Assembly (NCBI GenBank): GCA_947630835.1
Contig: CANRIZ010000001.1
Span: 147,186-211,185, forward strand
DNA length: 64,000 nucleotides
Reading direction: 5' to 3'
DNA from: an uncultured Clostridia bacterium
GTDB lineage: Bacteria > Bacillota > Clostridia > Oscillospirales > Acutalibacteraceae
In this document: positions 24,580 through 32,912 of the stretch, one piece after another
Layout of the letters: every line of letters starts with the position of its first letter
Numbering within the stretch: the first letter of the stretch is position 1
Notes under the pieces: model-generated
What the model was told of the DNA's origin: nothing
What the model saw: the letters and a program-made list of their open reading frames with translations, nothing else
Database searches by the model: none
Program-made: the position numbers and the translations under genes

Positions 24580-26039
24580 TTTATCATAATCGCTCCTTTA
24601 TGCTCTTCTATGAGCTTGTTTCTTATTCTCCAAAGCTCCTTTGAAAGGTCGACATAGTATTTATGCGGGTTTTCAAAGCGCTTTACCTCGTCCCAAAGGG
24701 TGTCAATCTGCTCGCTGCAATACTCCCTTATCTGCTCCAAATCAGGCTCGTCATAGACACATTCGCCGTTATCAAAAATTTTAACGAGCAGCGGACGGGC
24801 GACGAAATTTTCTACTTCCTTACGCTTCCAGGTGTAATCGGGGTCAAAAAGGACGTAAGGTCTTGAATCGTCTATGCTTTCGCCCTCAAGGGTTAAAACG
24901 TCCGCAATAGCCTTGCCGGAATCCATATCAAACAGCCTGTAAAGCATTTTTGACGAAGGTATGGTAATTTTGCTTACGTTTTCGGAAAGATTGATTTTCG
25001 GTATAATTTCGCCGTCCCTTTCAACGGCGCACAGCTTGTACACTCCGCCGAAAATAGGAGATGACGCCGAGGTTATAAGTCTCTCGCCGACAATAAAGCA
25101 ATCCACCCTTGCGCCCTGCGAAACCATATCGCTTATGAGAAATTCGTCAAGCGAATTGGAAGCCATAATATCGCAGTCGGGGAAACCCGCCTCATCGAGC
25201 ATTCTCCTCGCCTTTTTTGAAAGGTAGGTGATATCGCCCGAGTCGATTCTTATTGAATTGGGACGCTTGCCCAAGGGTACCAAAACGTCGTTAAACGCCC
25301 TTATGGCATTGGGAACGCCCGAACGGATGGTATCGTAGGTGTCCACGACAACAGTACAGTCGTCCGGGTACCTTTTTGCATATTCGCAGAAGGCCTCGTA
25401 CTCGGAATCGAACATCTGCACCCAACTGTGAATCATGGTGCTGACGCCCGAAATGCCGAATTCCTTTTCGGGGATTATTCCCGAAGTAACCGCACAGCCG
25501 CCTATATGCGCCGCCCTTGCGCCGAATACCGCCTGAGACGAGCCCTGCGCCCTTCTTGTGCCGTATTCCGCAACCACCGTGCCGTGCGAAGCTCTGACAA
25601 GCCGGTTCGCCTTGGTAGCGATAAGGCTTTGCTGATTGATAAACATCAAAAGAGCCGTTTCTATAAGCTGAGCCTGAACAAAAGGCCCTCTGACCTTAAT
25701 TACGGGTTCGTTGGGGAATATGGGAGTTCCCTCGGGTACAGCCCAGACGTCGCAGGAAAACCTGAAATTTTTAAGATATTCAAGGAATTTTTCGCTTACG
25801 CCTTTTTTTCTTAAAAATTCAAGGTCCTCGCTGTCGAATTTAATATTTTTAAGGTAATCGATTACCTGGGAAAGCCCCGCCATAATGGCAAATCCGCCCT
25901 TGTCGGGCGCCTTGCGGAAAAACAAATCAAAATATGCAACGGTATCCTTTTTATCGCTGTTGAAGTATCCGTCCGCCGCAGCAATTTCGTAAAATTCCGT
26001 TATCATGGGAGAGCGTGTCATATTGCCTACGCAATCCAT
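24576..26039 (-). CDS. pncB: Nicotinate phosphoribosyltransferase
   Basis: A 487-residue NAPRTase that salvages nicotinate to nicotinate mononucleotide with PRPP and ATP. Blocks EYGTRRAQG, GTMVHSW-like (STMIHSWVQMF), VDTYDT, IRIDSGDI and IMASNSLDE belong to the family. The ATG has GAGGTGAC 7 bases upstream. It leads an operon with ppa and capA from a promoter that closely resembles that of ftsZ. With nadA at 3393 the strain appears to have parts of both the de novo and salvage NAD routes. Confidence 0.95.
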   Translation of the reverse strand: MDCVGNMTRSPMITEFYEIAAADGYFNSDKKDTVAYFDLFFRKAPDKGGFAIMAGLSQVIDYLKNIKFDSEDLEFLRKKGVSEKFLEYLKNFRFSCDVWAVPEGTPIFPNEPVIKVRGPFVQAQLIETALLMFINQQSLIATKANRLVRASHGTVVAEYGTRRAQGSSQAVFGARAAHIGGCAVTSGIIPEKEFGISGVSTMIHSWVQMFDSEYEAFCEYAKRYPDDCTVVVDTYDTIRSGVPNAIRAFNDVLVPLGKRPNSIRIDSGDITYLSKKARRMLDEAGFPDCDIMASNSLDEFLISDMVSQGARVDCFIVGERLITSASSPIFGGVYKLCAVERDGEIIPKINLSENVSKITIPSSKMLYRLFDMDSGKAIADVLTLEGESIDDSRPYVLFDPDYTWKRKEVENFVARPLLVKIFDNGECVYDEPDLEQIREYCSEQIDTLWDEVKRFENPHKYYVDLSKELWRIRNKLIEEHKGAIMIK

Positions 26040-26061
26040 ACTGTCACCTCTTTTGAATTTT

Positions 26062-26090
26062 ATTGTATCACAATATTTTCAATATGGCAA
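26062..26090 (-). promoter_or_regulatory. Promoter of pncB-ppa-capA
   Basis: On the minus strand TTGCCA, a 17-bp spacer and TACAAT with extended -10 TGA. The boxes and TGTGATACAAT are the same as in the ftsZ promoter. Confidence 0.75.
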
Positions 26091-26097
26091 ACTATTG

Positions 26098-26126
26098 TTG
26101 CATAAGAATGGTAAATACTATATAAT
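26098..26126 (+). promoter_or_regulatory. Promoter of the polytopic membrane protein gene
   Basis: TTGCAT, a 17-bp spacer and a perfect TATAAT lie 54 bp before the ATG at 26180. It is divergent from the pncB promoter, with only 7 bp between the -35 boxes. Confidence 0.8.
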
Positions 26127-26179
26127 GTAATTAACCGAAAATTCGAGAAAGGCATAGGTCTTTTGGACAAAAAAATGAA

Positions 26180-27691
26180 ATGAGCCCTGTAATTACAGCT
26201 TCATTGGCGGCGGTTATTGTTTATTCCGCATTTAATTTAAAATTTAAATTTTACAATAAAATCTACGACGAAAAAAACGCAAAGCATAATCTGTGCCTTG
26301 CGCTGACGCTTATTATATGCCTGTCTGCCTGCGCCGCGATTTTTTATTGCCTTTATAATGGAAATCTGAAATATCCTTATGAAATTCCGCTTTTTTACAC
26401 GAATGCGCATGAGCAGATGTTCGACGCATTGCTGAAGCGTCAGCTGAACATCGATATTGTCCCGAACAGTATGCTCTCAAAGCTCAATAACGTCTACGAC
26501 TGGGACGAGAGGCTTATGTATTCGTTTGAATACCTTTGGGACAGGGTATATTTTGACGGCAAATATTTTTCCTACTTCGGCTTGGCTCCCGTTTTGCTCG
26601 TTTACTTCCCCTTCTATTTCATAACGGGAAAAGTTCCCGCCGCGCAAACGGTATGCTTTATATTCTCCGTTGTTGCGGTAATCGCAATATTTTTCCTTGT
26701 GATTAAGCTTTTTAAGATTTTTGTAAAAAAGGTTAATCTGCCGCTGCTTATACTCTCGATTTTTGCGGCTCAGGCGGGAAGCCTTATACTTATGTCGCAG
26801 TCAAGCGCAGACCAGTACTATATATCGGTTTCAAGCGCAATAGCCTTTCTTGCGCTGTTTTTGCTGTTCACATTTTGCGCCTATGATTCAAAGCGCGTCC
26901 CCAAAAAATGCCTGTTTTTTGCGCTTTCGGGAATTTCGCTTGTGTTTATTGTTATGTCGAGGCCGAACATAGCGCTGTATTTTTTGCTTGCCGTTCCCGT
27001 CTATTTATCGGTTCTGTTTTCAAAGGATTATACCGTTTCAAAAAAGCTTTTGCAGGTGTTCTCCTTTGCCGTTCCCGTGGCAATCGGCGCGGCGTTCGTG
27101 ATGTGGTATAATTATGCAAGATTCGGCTCTGTGTTTGAATTCGGGGCAAAATATCAGCTTACCGTTTACGACGTTTCAAAATACAGCTTCAATCTGTCTC
27201 TTGTTTTACCGGCGTTCTATTATTACTTTTTCCAATTCCCCGAATTTTTGAAAAGCTTTCCGTATTTTAAAGTGCCGTATATAGTTCTGCCGTCAATCAA
27301 AACATATGTGTACCTGACCTCGACTGTAGGCGTATTTTCAATGCCGAGCGTTTGGGGCTTTGTGTGTCTGCCCGTTTCTTTCGGCGAAAAAAATACCGAC
27401 AAATACAAAAAATCCGTGCTTGCGCTCTCCCTAATCTGTATAATTATAATGGCCGTTTTCGATATGTGCTTTGCGGGGGTAAATATCAGGTACCTTTCGG
27501 ACATAGCCTTGGTTGCGGTGCTGTTCGCCTCGGTAATGCTTCTTACGTTCTTCGCCTCGTTCGACGCAAGCTCAAACAAAGTTAAATTTGCGGTTCACAA
27601 TCTTGTGAGCATATTGCTGTTTTTAAGCTTTGTAATAGGCTGCTGTCTTATAGTTGTAAACGAGCGCAACAATTTAATTAATTTAAAATAA
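26180..27691 (+). CDS. Polytopic membrane protein, GT39/PMT-like
   Basis: A 503-residue protein of about 11-12 membrane segments. After the first two segments comes a large exposed loop (about 75-125) with acidic and aromatic residues (YDWDERLMYSFEYLWDR, YFSYFGLAP), as in GT-C glycosyltransferases that use lipid-linked sugars. This is compatible with a membrane glycosyltransferase, but no definitive motif is seen and it has no glycan genes next to it. The start has only a weak ribosome site; a tiny frame ATG-AAA-TGA overlaps it and may couple initiation. It reads toward the tRNA-Gln gene. Confidence 0.55.
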   Translation: MSPVITASLAAVIVYSAFNLKFKFYNKIYDEKNAKHNLCLALTLIICLSACAAIFYCLYNGNLKYPYEIPLFYTNAHEQMFDALLKRQLNIDIVPNSMLSKLNNVYDWDERLMYSFEYLWDRVYFDGKYFSYFGLAPVLLVYFPFYFITGKVPAAQTVCFIFSVVAVIAIFFLVIKLFKIFVKKVNLPLLILSIFAAQAGSLILMSQSSADQYYISVSSAIAFLALFLLFTFCAYDSKRVPKKCLFFALSGISLVFIVMSRPNIALYFLLAVPVYLSVLFSKDYTVSKKLLQVFSFAVPVAIGAAFVMWYNYARFGSVFEFGAKYQLTVYDVSKYSFNLSLVLPAFYYYFFQFPEFLKSFPYFKVPYIVLPSIKTYVYLTSTVGVFSMPSVWGFVCLPVSFGEKNTDKYKKSVLALSLICIIIMAVFDMCFAGVNIRYLSDIALVAVLFASVMLLTFFASFDASSNKVKFAVHNLVSILLFLSFVIGCCLIVVNERNNLINLK

Positions 27692-27696
27692 AATTA

Positions 27697-27725
27697 TTGA
27701 CATTTAGGCTTTCTCATTGTATAAT
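27697..27725 (+). promoter_or_regulatory. Perfect consensus promoter of tRNA-Gln
   Basis: TTGACA, a 17-bp spacer and TATAAT match the sigma-A consensus at every position. It begins 6 bp after the upstream stop codon and 33 bp before the tRNA. Confidence 0.92.
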
Positions 27726-27757
27726 ATTTTTCGCAGTTGAGAAAAATTTAAACACAC

Positions 27758-27831
27758 AGCGGTATTGTGTAACGGTAGCACAGCGGACTCTGACTCCGTA
27801 TGTTGAGGTTCGAATCCTTATACCGCTGCCA
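27758..27831 (+). tRNA. tRNA-Gln (anticodon CTG)
   Basis: The 74-base gene folds into a standard cloverleaf: a perfect 7-bp acceptor stem AGCGGTA/TACCGCT, an anticodon arm with loop CTCTGAC (anticodon CTG, reading CAG), T-arm loop TTCGAAT, and an encoded CCA end. The anticodon stem closes with one G-T pair. It is a single tRNA unit with its own consensus promoter and terminator. Confidence 0.96.
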
Positions 27832-27867
27832 AAAATCGGCAGAGCGTCAGCTTTGCCGATTTTTACT
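27832..27867 (+). terminator. Terminator of tRNA-Gln
   Basis: AAAATCGGCA pairs with TGCCGATTTT around a 13-base loop containing a small inner GAGC/GCTT stem; the T5 tail follows directly. A second TGCCGATTTT lies about 50 bp downstream. Confidence 0.85.
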
Positions 27868-27965
27868 TGTTTGCTATTCACAAATTTTAATATGCCGATT
27901 TTCGGGAAGTAACAGCTAAGAGTGGGAATTGAAAGTTTAAGTTTAATTTTGGAGGAAAAGAAATC

Positions 27966-28400
27966 ATGGTAATCAAACGGGCCGCAAGCTCAGAGGCGGC
28001 AGATTTGGCGAAGCTGGCCGTTAAAATGTGGGACTGTACTGTTTCGGAATTGACGGCTTCATTCGCAGATTCGGTGAACAGTGAAAATACCGTCTGCTTT
28101 ATCGCATATCAGGATAATTTGCCCGTTGGATTTGCACAATGTCAGCTTCGGCACGACTATGTAGAGGGTACCGAAACAAGTCCTGTGGGGTATTTGGAAG
28201 GCATATTTGTTCGGGAGGAATTTCGTCGGTTGGGAATTGCGTCCCGGCTTTTAAACGAATGTCAGAATTGGGCAAAAGCCAAAGGCTGTACGGAATTTGC
28301 AAGCGATTGTGAAATAAATAATGACGACAGCCTGAAATTTCATTTGAAAACAGGCTTTGCGGAAGCAAACCGTATTATCTGTTTCAGCAAAAAGCTGTGA
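27966..28400 (+). CDS. GNAT acetyltransferase, aminoglycoside 6'-N-acetyltransferase-like
   Basis: A 144-residue GNAT protein. The stretch AQCQLRHDYVEG, then SPVGYLEGIFV with acetyl-CoA site RRLGIASRLL, and the C-terminal FASDCEINNDDSLKFHLKTG match AAC(6')-I type aminoglycoside acetyltransferases, which modify the 6'-amino group of kanamycin, tobramycin and amikacin. GGAGG is the ribosome site. Codon use differs from its neighbours: six of twelve Leu codons are TTG and five of seven Arg codons are CGG. It lies behind a tRNA gene and terminator, which suggests acquisition. Actual resistance cannot be told from sequence. Confidence 0.82.
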   Translation: MVIKRAASSEAADLAKLAVKMWDCTVSELTASFADSVNSENTVCFIAYQDNLPVGFAQCQLRHDYVEGTETSPVGYLEGIFVREEFRRLGIASRLLNECQNWAKAKGCTEFASDCEINNDDSLKFHLKTGFAEANRIICFSKKL

Positions 28401-28420
28401 GATAAAACTTTTCGCTTTTA

Positions 28421-28493
28421 TAAAAGAAAACGGTGAGATATGCTCTTTTACCGTATTAAAAACTCAAAAACATAAAGCCCGTTTTCTCTTTTA
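28421..28493. repeat. Inverted repeat downstream of the AAC(6')-like gene
   Basis: TAAAAGAAAACGG at 28421-28433 is mirrored by CCGTTTTCTCTTTTA at 28479-28493, with one bulge. A nested pair ACGGT/ACCGT lies inside. It may be a weak terminator, or a remnant edge of whatever brought in the acetyltransferase gene. Confidence 0.35.
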
Positions 28494-28551
28494 GGTGATT
28501 TTATGAATAACGATATAAAATAATTTTGCAGCGGTTATGGGGTAATATGAA

Positions 28552-28581
28552 TTGACAGCTTTTTCACATAAAGGTTATAAT
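28552..28581 (+). promoter_or_regulatory. Promoter of the GH123-like gene
   Basis: TTGACA, an 18-bp spacer and TATAAT lie 40 bp before the ATG at 28622. Both boxes are perfect. Confidence 0.8.
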
Positions 28582-28621
28582 ATAAACATAATTTTGCTTT
28601 ATTAAGCTGTGGGGGCGTTTT

Positions 28622-30484
28622 ATGGAGTCGAGGCAATCGGGCAACGCCGCAAGCAAGCTTACTCTTACTTGCGAAAAGGATTTTGATTTTGAATACTTTG
28701 ACGCAGTATTTGTTGACAGCGGCGACAGATACCTTGAAAGCGATTATAACAGAATACTTAAAGGCGAAAAGAAAAAATGCGTTGATTTATACTCCTGGAA
28801 AAACGACAGAGCGGCGGCGGAATTTGCCGTGCTTTGCAAAGACCGTGATATGGGTTTAATTTCGCTCAACGCCTCGGAGCTTAGAAGCGAAAACGGCGTA
28901 CTCCCCTCCTGCTCGGTCAAGCTCTCATTTATTGAGAGCGTAAAGGCGTATGCGGGCCACGCAGGCTGGTATGCAAATAATATTTTCAATAAAATGCCAA
29001 AGGGAAAAAGAGAATGTTTCCCGGAGGTTATTTATTCCGACACACCCGTTAGGCTTTGCAAAAATTCCTTTAAATTGGTGTGGGCTGAAATATCCGTACC
29101 GAAAGACGCCGCGCCCGGAATTTACCGAGGGAGCATAACGGTTACTGCGGAAAAGGCGGAAAAACCCGTAGAATTAGAATACTCGCTGGAGGTGCTTGAC
29201 GCAACCCTGCCGAACGCCGTGGACTATCCGTTTGATACGGAGTACTGGAGCCATCCTTACAATACCGCGTATTACTACGGCGTTGAGCCTTTTTCGGACG
29301 AACATTTGGAAATACTTAAACAGCATATGTCCCTGTATAAAAGCTTGGGAGGGCACGCAGTTACCACAAGTATAGTTGAGGAGGCATGGGGCGGTCAAAC
29401 CTACGGCTTTGGCAGAAAAATACACTATCCCTCGATGATAAAGTGGATAAAGACCGCCGACGGCGAATGGAAATTCGATTACACTCATTTTGACAAATGG
29501 GTAACGCTTAATAAAAGCTTGGGAATTGCCGATAAAATTATCTGCTACAGTATGATACCGTGGAAAAGCGCCGTCAGATATTACGACGAAAAGAGCAAAA
29601 GGGAGAAGAAAATCTCGGTAAGCCCTGCCGACAAGGACGGATACCGTAAAATCTGGTCGGCGTTTTTAAAGGATTTTGTAAACCACCTCGACCTGACGGG
29701 GTGCTTTGACAGCGTTTACATGGGCTTTGACGAGCGGCGCAATATGGAAACTGCGCTCGACCTGATTTCCGATATCAAAAACAGGGACGGAAAAACGCTT
29801 AAAGTATCGGCGGCGTTTAACGATTTTAAACGAAACGAAGCGATTTTCGGCAGGCTTGATTACGCCTCCGTAGGGCTTGATCAAATCAGGGAAAACTTAG
29901 ATGACTTTAAAAAACAGGTTGAACTGAGGCGTAAGGAAAACAAGCAAACCACGCTTTACACCGCAACCGAGCATATCCCCAACAGCTTTACAAAATCATT
30001 CCCCGCAGAAAGCTATTGGACAATTCTTTTTGCGGGCTCTTTAAACGCCACGGGATTTTTGCGTTGGGCGTATGACGCCTGGGTCGAAAACCCTTTGGAG
30101 GATTCCACGCATTGGTCGTTCCCCGCCGGGGACTGCTTCCTCGTTTATCCGTCGAAAAGAGATGAAAAAGTTAAAGAGAGCAAGCTCTCCCTGCGTTTGG
30201 CAAAGCTTGACGAGGGCGTAAGGGACGTAAACAAGCTGTATATTATGCGTGAAAGCTGTGCGGAAATTTTTGATATGACGGAAAAGCTGTTTTCGCAAAT
30301 CAAGGGGCAAAGCGAAAATGACTACGAATTTTACACTGTAAAGCGTTCAAAGCCTTGGGAGCGCACGGCGAAATGGCTTACCGAAAGCGGAAAAAACGAA
30401 ATGCTAAAGGATATGAAAGAGGTTAAGAGTAAAATATACGAAATTTCAAAGCTTTACTGTGAAATAAAGGCAAAAAACAATTAG
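28622..30484 (+). CDS. GH123-like / DUF4091 glycoside hydrolase
   Basis: A 620-residue protein with an N-terminal beta-sandwich (about 1-185, including VPKDAAPGIYRGSITV) and a C-terminal TIM-barrel of the DUF4091/GH123 type. MGFDERRNME holds the Asp-Glu pair that serves as catalytic acid and stabiliser in GH123 beta-N-acetylgalactosaminidases, which use substrate-assisted hydrolysis. LRWAYDAWVENP and FPAGDCFLVYP are typical barrel-end motifs. No signal peptide is visible, so it would act on imported glycan. GH29 fucosidase lies nearby on the other strand. The substrate is inferred from family only. Confidence 0.82.
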   Translation: MESRQSGNAASKLTLTCEKDFDFEYFDAVFVDSGDRYLESDYNRILKGEKKKCVDLYSWKNDRAAAEFAVLCKDRDMGLISLNASELRSENGVLPSCSVKLSFIESVKAYAGHAGWYANNIFNKMPKGKRECFPEVIYSDTPVRLCKNSFKLVWAEISVPKDAAPGIYRGSITVTAEKAEKPVELEYSLEVLDATLPNAVDYPFDTEYWSHPYNTAYYYGVEPFSDEHLEILKQHMSLYKSLGGHAVTTSIVEEAWGGQTYGFGRKIHYPSMIKWIKTADGEWKFDYTHFDKWVTLNKSLGIADKIICYSMIPWKSAVRYYDEKSKREKKISVSPADKDGYRKIWSAFLKDFVNHLDLTGCFDSVYMGFDERRNMETALDLISDIKNRDGKTLKVSAAFNDFKRNEAIFGRLDYASVGLDQIRENLDDFKKQVELRRKENKQTTLYTATEHIPNSFTKSFPAESYWTILFAGSLNATGFLRWAYDAWVENPLEDSTHWSFPAGDCFLVYPSKRDEKVKESKLSLRLAKLDEGVRDVNKLYIMRESCAEIFDMTEKLFSQIKGQSENDYEFYTVKRSKPWERTAKWLTESGKNEMLKDMKEVKSKIYEISKLYCEIKAKNN

Positions 30485-30503
30485 AATTTACGGTAATTAA
30501 AAG

Positions 30504-30550
30504 CCGCATACCCGATTAAACGAAGGTATGCGGTAATTTTTATTTTTTTA
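30504..30550. terminator. Terminator between the GH123-like and TauE/SafE genes
   Basis: CCGCATACC and GGTATGCGG form a 9-bp stem with a 12-base loop. A long T-rich tail follows on the plus strand and a shorter one on the minus strand, so it serves mainly the GH123-like gene. Confidence 0.87.
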
Positions 30551-30557
30551 TTTGTTT

Positions 30558-31328
30558 TTAGGCAAAAAACCTTACCGAGAGTATCACCGCGCCCAAAACG
30601 GTAAGCACAACGCCGACCGCCCTGTTGAGCGTTTTTGCGCTCGCCTTATTGGCAAAATAAGCGGCAATCCTCGCCCAAAGCAAGGTAAAGACAACGCAAA
30701 AGACAAGGCAGGTAATATCCGGCGCTCCGCCTATGGCAAAGTGGCTCAGCGAACCCGTCAGCGCAGTAAAAGCCATGATAAACACGCTTGTACCGACGGC
30801 GGTTTTAAGCTCGTAGCCCAAAACGCTTGTCAAAATCAGAAGCATCATCATTCCGCCGCCCGCGCCGACAAAGCCGCAAATAAACCCGACCGCAGCGCCG
30901 CATAATACGGACTGTATTATGCGCTTTTTTGCGCTTACCCGAGCCATCGCTTCCTTTGTAGTCATAACGGGTTTGATTATGAATTTTATGCCGAGCAGCA
31001 TAGTCATAAACACGGAAAAGCTGCCCATTGTATTGTTCGGCACATGGCTTGCCGTCCAACTCCCTACAAGGGTAAAAACGAGGACGCTGAACATCATAAC
31101 AAGCCCGTTTTGTATATCCAAATTTTTATTTTTGCCGTAGGTATATGCGCTGACCGCGCTTGCCAAGACGTCGCTTGCAAGGGCTATTCCAACCGCTTCA
31201 TAGGCGGGGATATTCAAAAAGGTTATAAGCATAGGGCTTATAACCGCGGCGGCGCTCATTCCCGCAAAGCCTGTTCCCAAGCCTGCTCCCAATCCGGCGG
31301 CAAAGCAAACAAGCAGTTTAAAAAGCAT
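30558..31328 (-). CDS. TauE/SafE family anion exporter
   Basis: A 256-residue membrane protein with about eight segments and the internal duplication of the TauE/SafE family (GLGAGLGTGFAGMSAAAVISP and later GFICGFVGAGGGMMMLLIL). Members are thought to export sulfite, sulfoacetate or similar organic anions. It lies 34 bp after the GH29 fucosidase gene on the same strand, so they may be co-transcribed; export of sulfate or another product of glycan breakdown is possible but speculative. Confidence 0.85.
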   Translation of the reverse strand: MLFKLLVCFAAGLGAGLGTGFAGMSAAAVISPMLITFLNIPAYEAVGIALASDVLASAVSAYTYGKNKNLDIQNGLVMMFSVLVFTLVGSWTASHVPNNTMGSFSVFMTMLLGIKFIIKPVMTTKEAMARVSAKKRIIQSVLCGAAVGFICGFVGAGGGMMMLLILTSVLGYELKTAVGTSVFIMAFTALTGSLSHFAIGGAPDITCLVFCVVFTLLWARIAAYFANKASAKTLNRAVGVVLTVLGAVILSVRFFA

Positions 31329-31362
31329 ATTTTTCCCCTCCGATTCCGTTAAAAGCCTCTGT

Positions 31363-32841
31363 TTACTCTATTTCAATTTTAAAGCAAAGCGGTAAATCCG
31401 TTTCGGGTTCCTTAGAAAGGGTTATGAGCATTTCGTTTGCGTTTCTTTCGACGCTTTCTATTTTACTGCCGTCCAAGGCGGTAACGCTTCCCGTTAAAAA
31501 ATCGTGGCAACCCGTTTTTGCAAGGGATTTAATGCGTATTTCCCTGCCCTTTGGGCGCATCTGAAAAGCATAGAGAAAGCCGTTTTTGTAGGTGAATCTG
31601 AAATCGTTTTCGGTATACGCCTTTTCCTCGCCGTCTTTAAAGAAGCCGTCCTCGGCGTTTACCTCACCCTCGCCGAATTTTCGCCAAGGAACGCTTGAAT
31701 AAATGCCTTCGCCGTTTATTTCAAGCCATTTTCCTATATCGAGCAAAACGCGAGTTTCCTCGGCTGTAACAGTTCCGTCCGGCTTAGGGCCTATGTTTAA
31801 CAAAAGCATACCGTTTTTGCTGACTATATCCGTTAAATCGCAAATTATCTGCCTTGAGGATTTGTACTCGTTATCCTTTCTGTAGCCCCAGGACTTTTTG
31901 CCTATTGCGGTATCCGTCTGCCACGGCACGGGAGATATGCCCGTAAGCGCTCCCCTTTCGACATCAAAGGTCGCAACACCCGGAGGGAAAGCCTCGTGCT
32001 TGTAATTTATTGTCACCTCGCAGTTCCACTCCAGCGCCCTGTTGTAATAATAGGCGCACAGCTTTTTGAGATAGGGCTTAAAGCCGTGATTATGTATCCA
32101 CCAGTCAAAATAGAGGATTTTAGGCCGGTATTTGTCAATGAGCTCACAGGTGCGCACAAGCCAATCCTCAAGCCAGGCCTTATCGGGAGCTATTGAAAAG
32201 GCGTCCGCAGTTGTTGCGTGAACCGTACCCGAATCAAGCTCCGGGCAGTAATACGCAGGACCGTAAAAATCCCTGAACCGCTCGTCGTTTACATCGCTGT
32301 CAAAGGTTCTGCCCATGTTCATAAAAAAATAATGCTCCGCCCTGTGCGTGGAGGCGCAGAAGGTTAAGCCGTTTTTTTCGCAGGAGGCCTTGATTTCCGA
32401 TATGACATCTCTTAACGGGCCCATTTGCTTTGCGTTCCAGCGGTTAAATTCGGTCTCGTACATGGCAAAGCCGTCGTGATGCTCGCACACGGGCATAACA
32501 AATTTTGCGCCGGATTTTTTGAAAAGCTCCGTCCACCTGTCGGCGTCAAATTTTTCCGCCTTAAACATAGGTATAAAATCCTTGTAGCCGAAGCTCTTTT
32601 GGTCGCCGTAGGTCTTTCTGTGATAGTAAAATTCGCCGCACGACCTATCATACATGGCCCTCGAATACCATTCGCTTCCGAAAGCCGGCACGCTGTAAAC
32701 GCCCCAATGAATAAAAATGCCGAATTTGTCCCTGTAATACCATTCGGGAGTTTTATGGCTTGAAAGCGACTGCCAAGAGTCCTTGTACTTTCCGTTTGCA
32801 ATGCAGTCGTCAATTTTTTTAAGATATTCCTTGTGAGTCAT
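31363..32841 (-). CDS. Alpha-L-fucosidase, GH29
   Basis: A 492-residue GH29 enzyme. The start of the barrel, FGIFIHWGVYSVPAFGSEWY, the EHHDGFAMY motif and the nucleophile region PKILYFDWWIHN (Asp) are clear, as is LLNIGPKPDGTV at the barrel end. A small C-terminal beta domain follows. It removes terminal fucose from oligosaccharides by a retaining mechanism. No signal peptide is seen, so it probably acts inside the cell. The family has relaxed linkage preference, so alpha-1,2, -1,3 or -1,4 cannot be assigned. Confidence 0.93.
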   Translation of the reverse strand: MTHKEYLKKIDDCIANGKYKDSWQSLSSHKTPEWYYRDKFGIFIHWGVYSVPAFGSEWYSRAMYDRSCGEFYYHRKTYGDQKSFGYKDFIPMFKAEKFDADRWTELFKKSGAKFVMPVCEHHDGFAMYETEFNRWNAKQMGPLRDVISEIKASCEKNGLTFCASTHRAEHYFFMNMGRTFDSDVNDERFRDFYGPAYYCPELDSGTVHATTADAFSIAPDKAWLEDWLVRTCELIDKYRPKILYFDWWIHNHGFKPYLKKLCAYYYNRALEWNCEVTINYKHEAFPPGVATFDVERGALTGISPVPWQTDTAIGKKSWGYRKDNEYKSSRQIICDLTDIVSKNGMLLLNIGPKPDGTVTAEETRVLLDIGKWLEINGEGIYSSVPWRKFGEGEVNAEDGFFKDGEEKAYTENDFRFTYKNGFLYAFQMRPKGREIRIKSLAKTGCHDFLTGSVTALDGSKIESVERNANEMLITLSKEPETDLPLCFKIEIE

Positions 32842-32912
32842 AAATTTACCTCTGCTGTTGGGGTATTCCTAAACCGTATTGAGAAATTTTTACGCTGTGT
32901 TTAATTATATGC

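Noticed and set aside
27848..27917. TGCCGATTTT direct repeat as a mobile element boundary
   Set aside because: One copy is the terminator arm of tRNA-Gln and the other is a 10-base match in AT-rich sequence; too short to support an element edge.
27758..28493. tRNA-Gln as attachment site of an integrated element
   Set aside because: No second copy of the tRNA 3' end, no integrase and no other mobile genes are present; only the acetyltransferase gene looks foreign.
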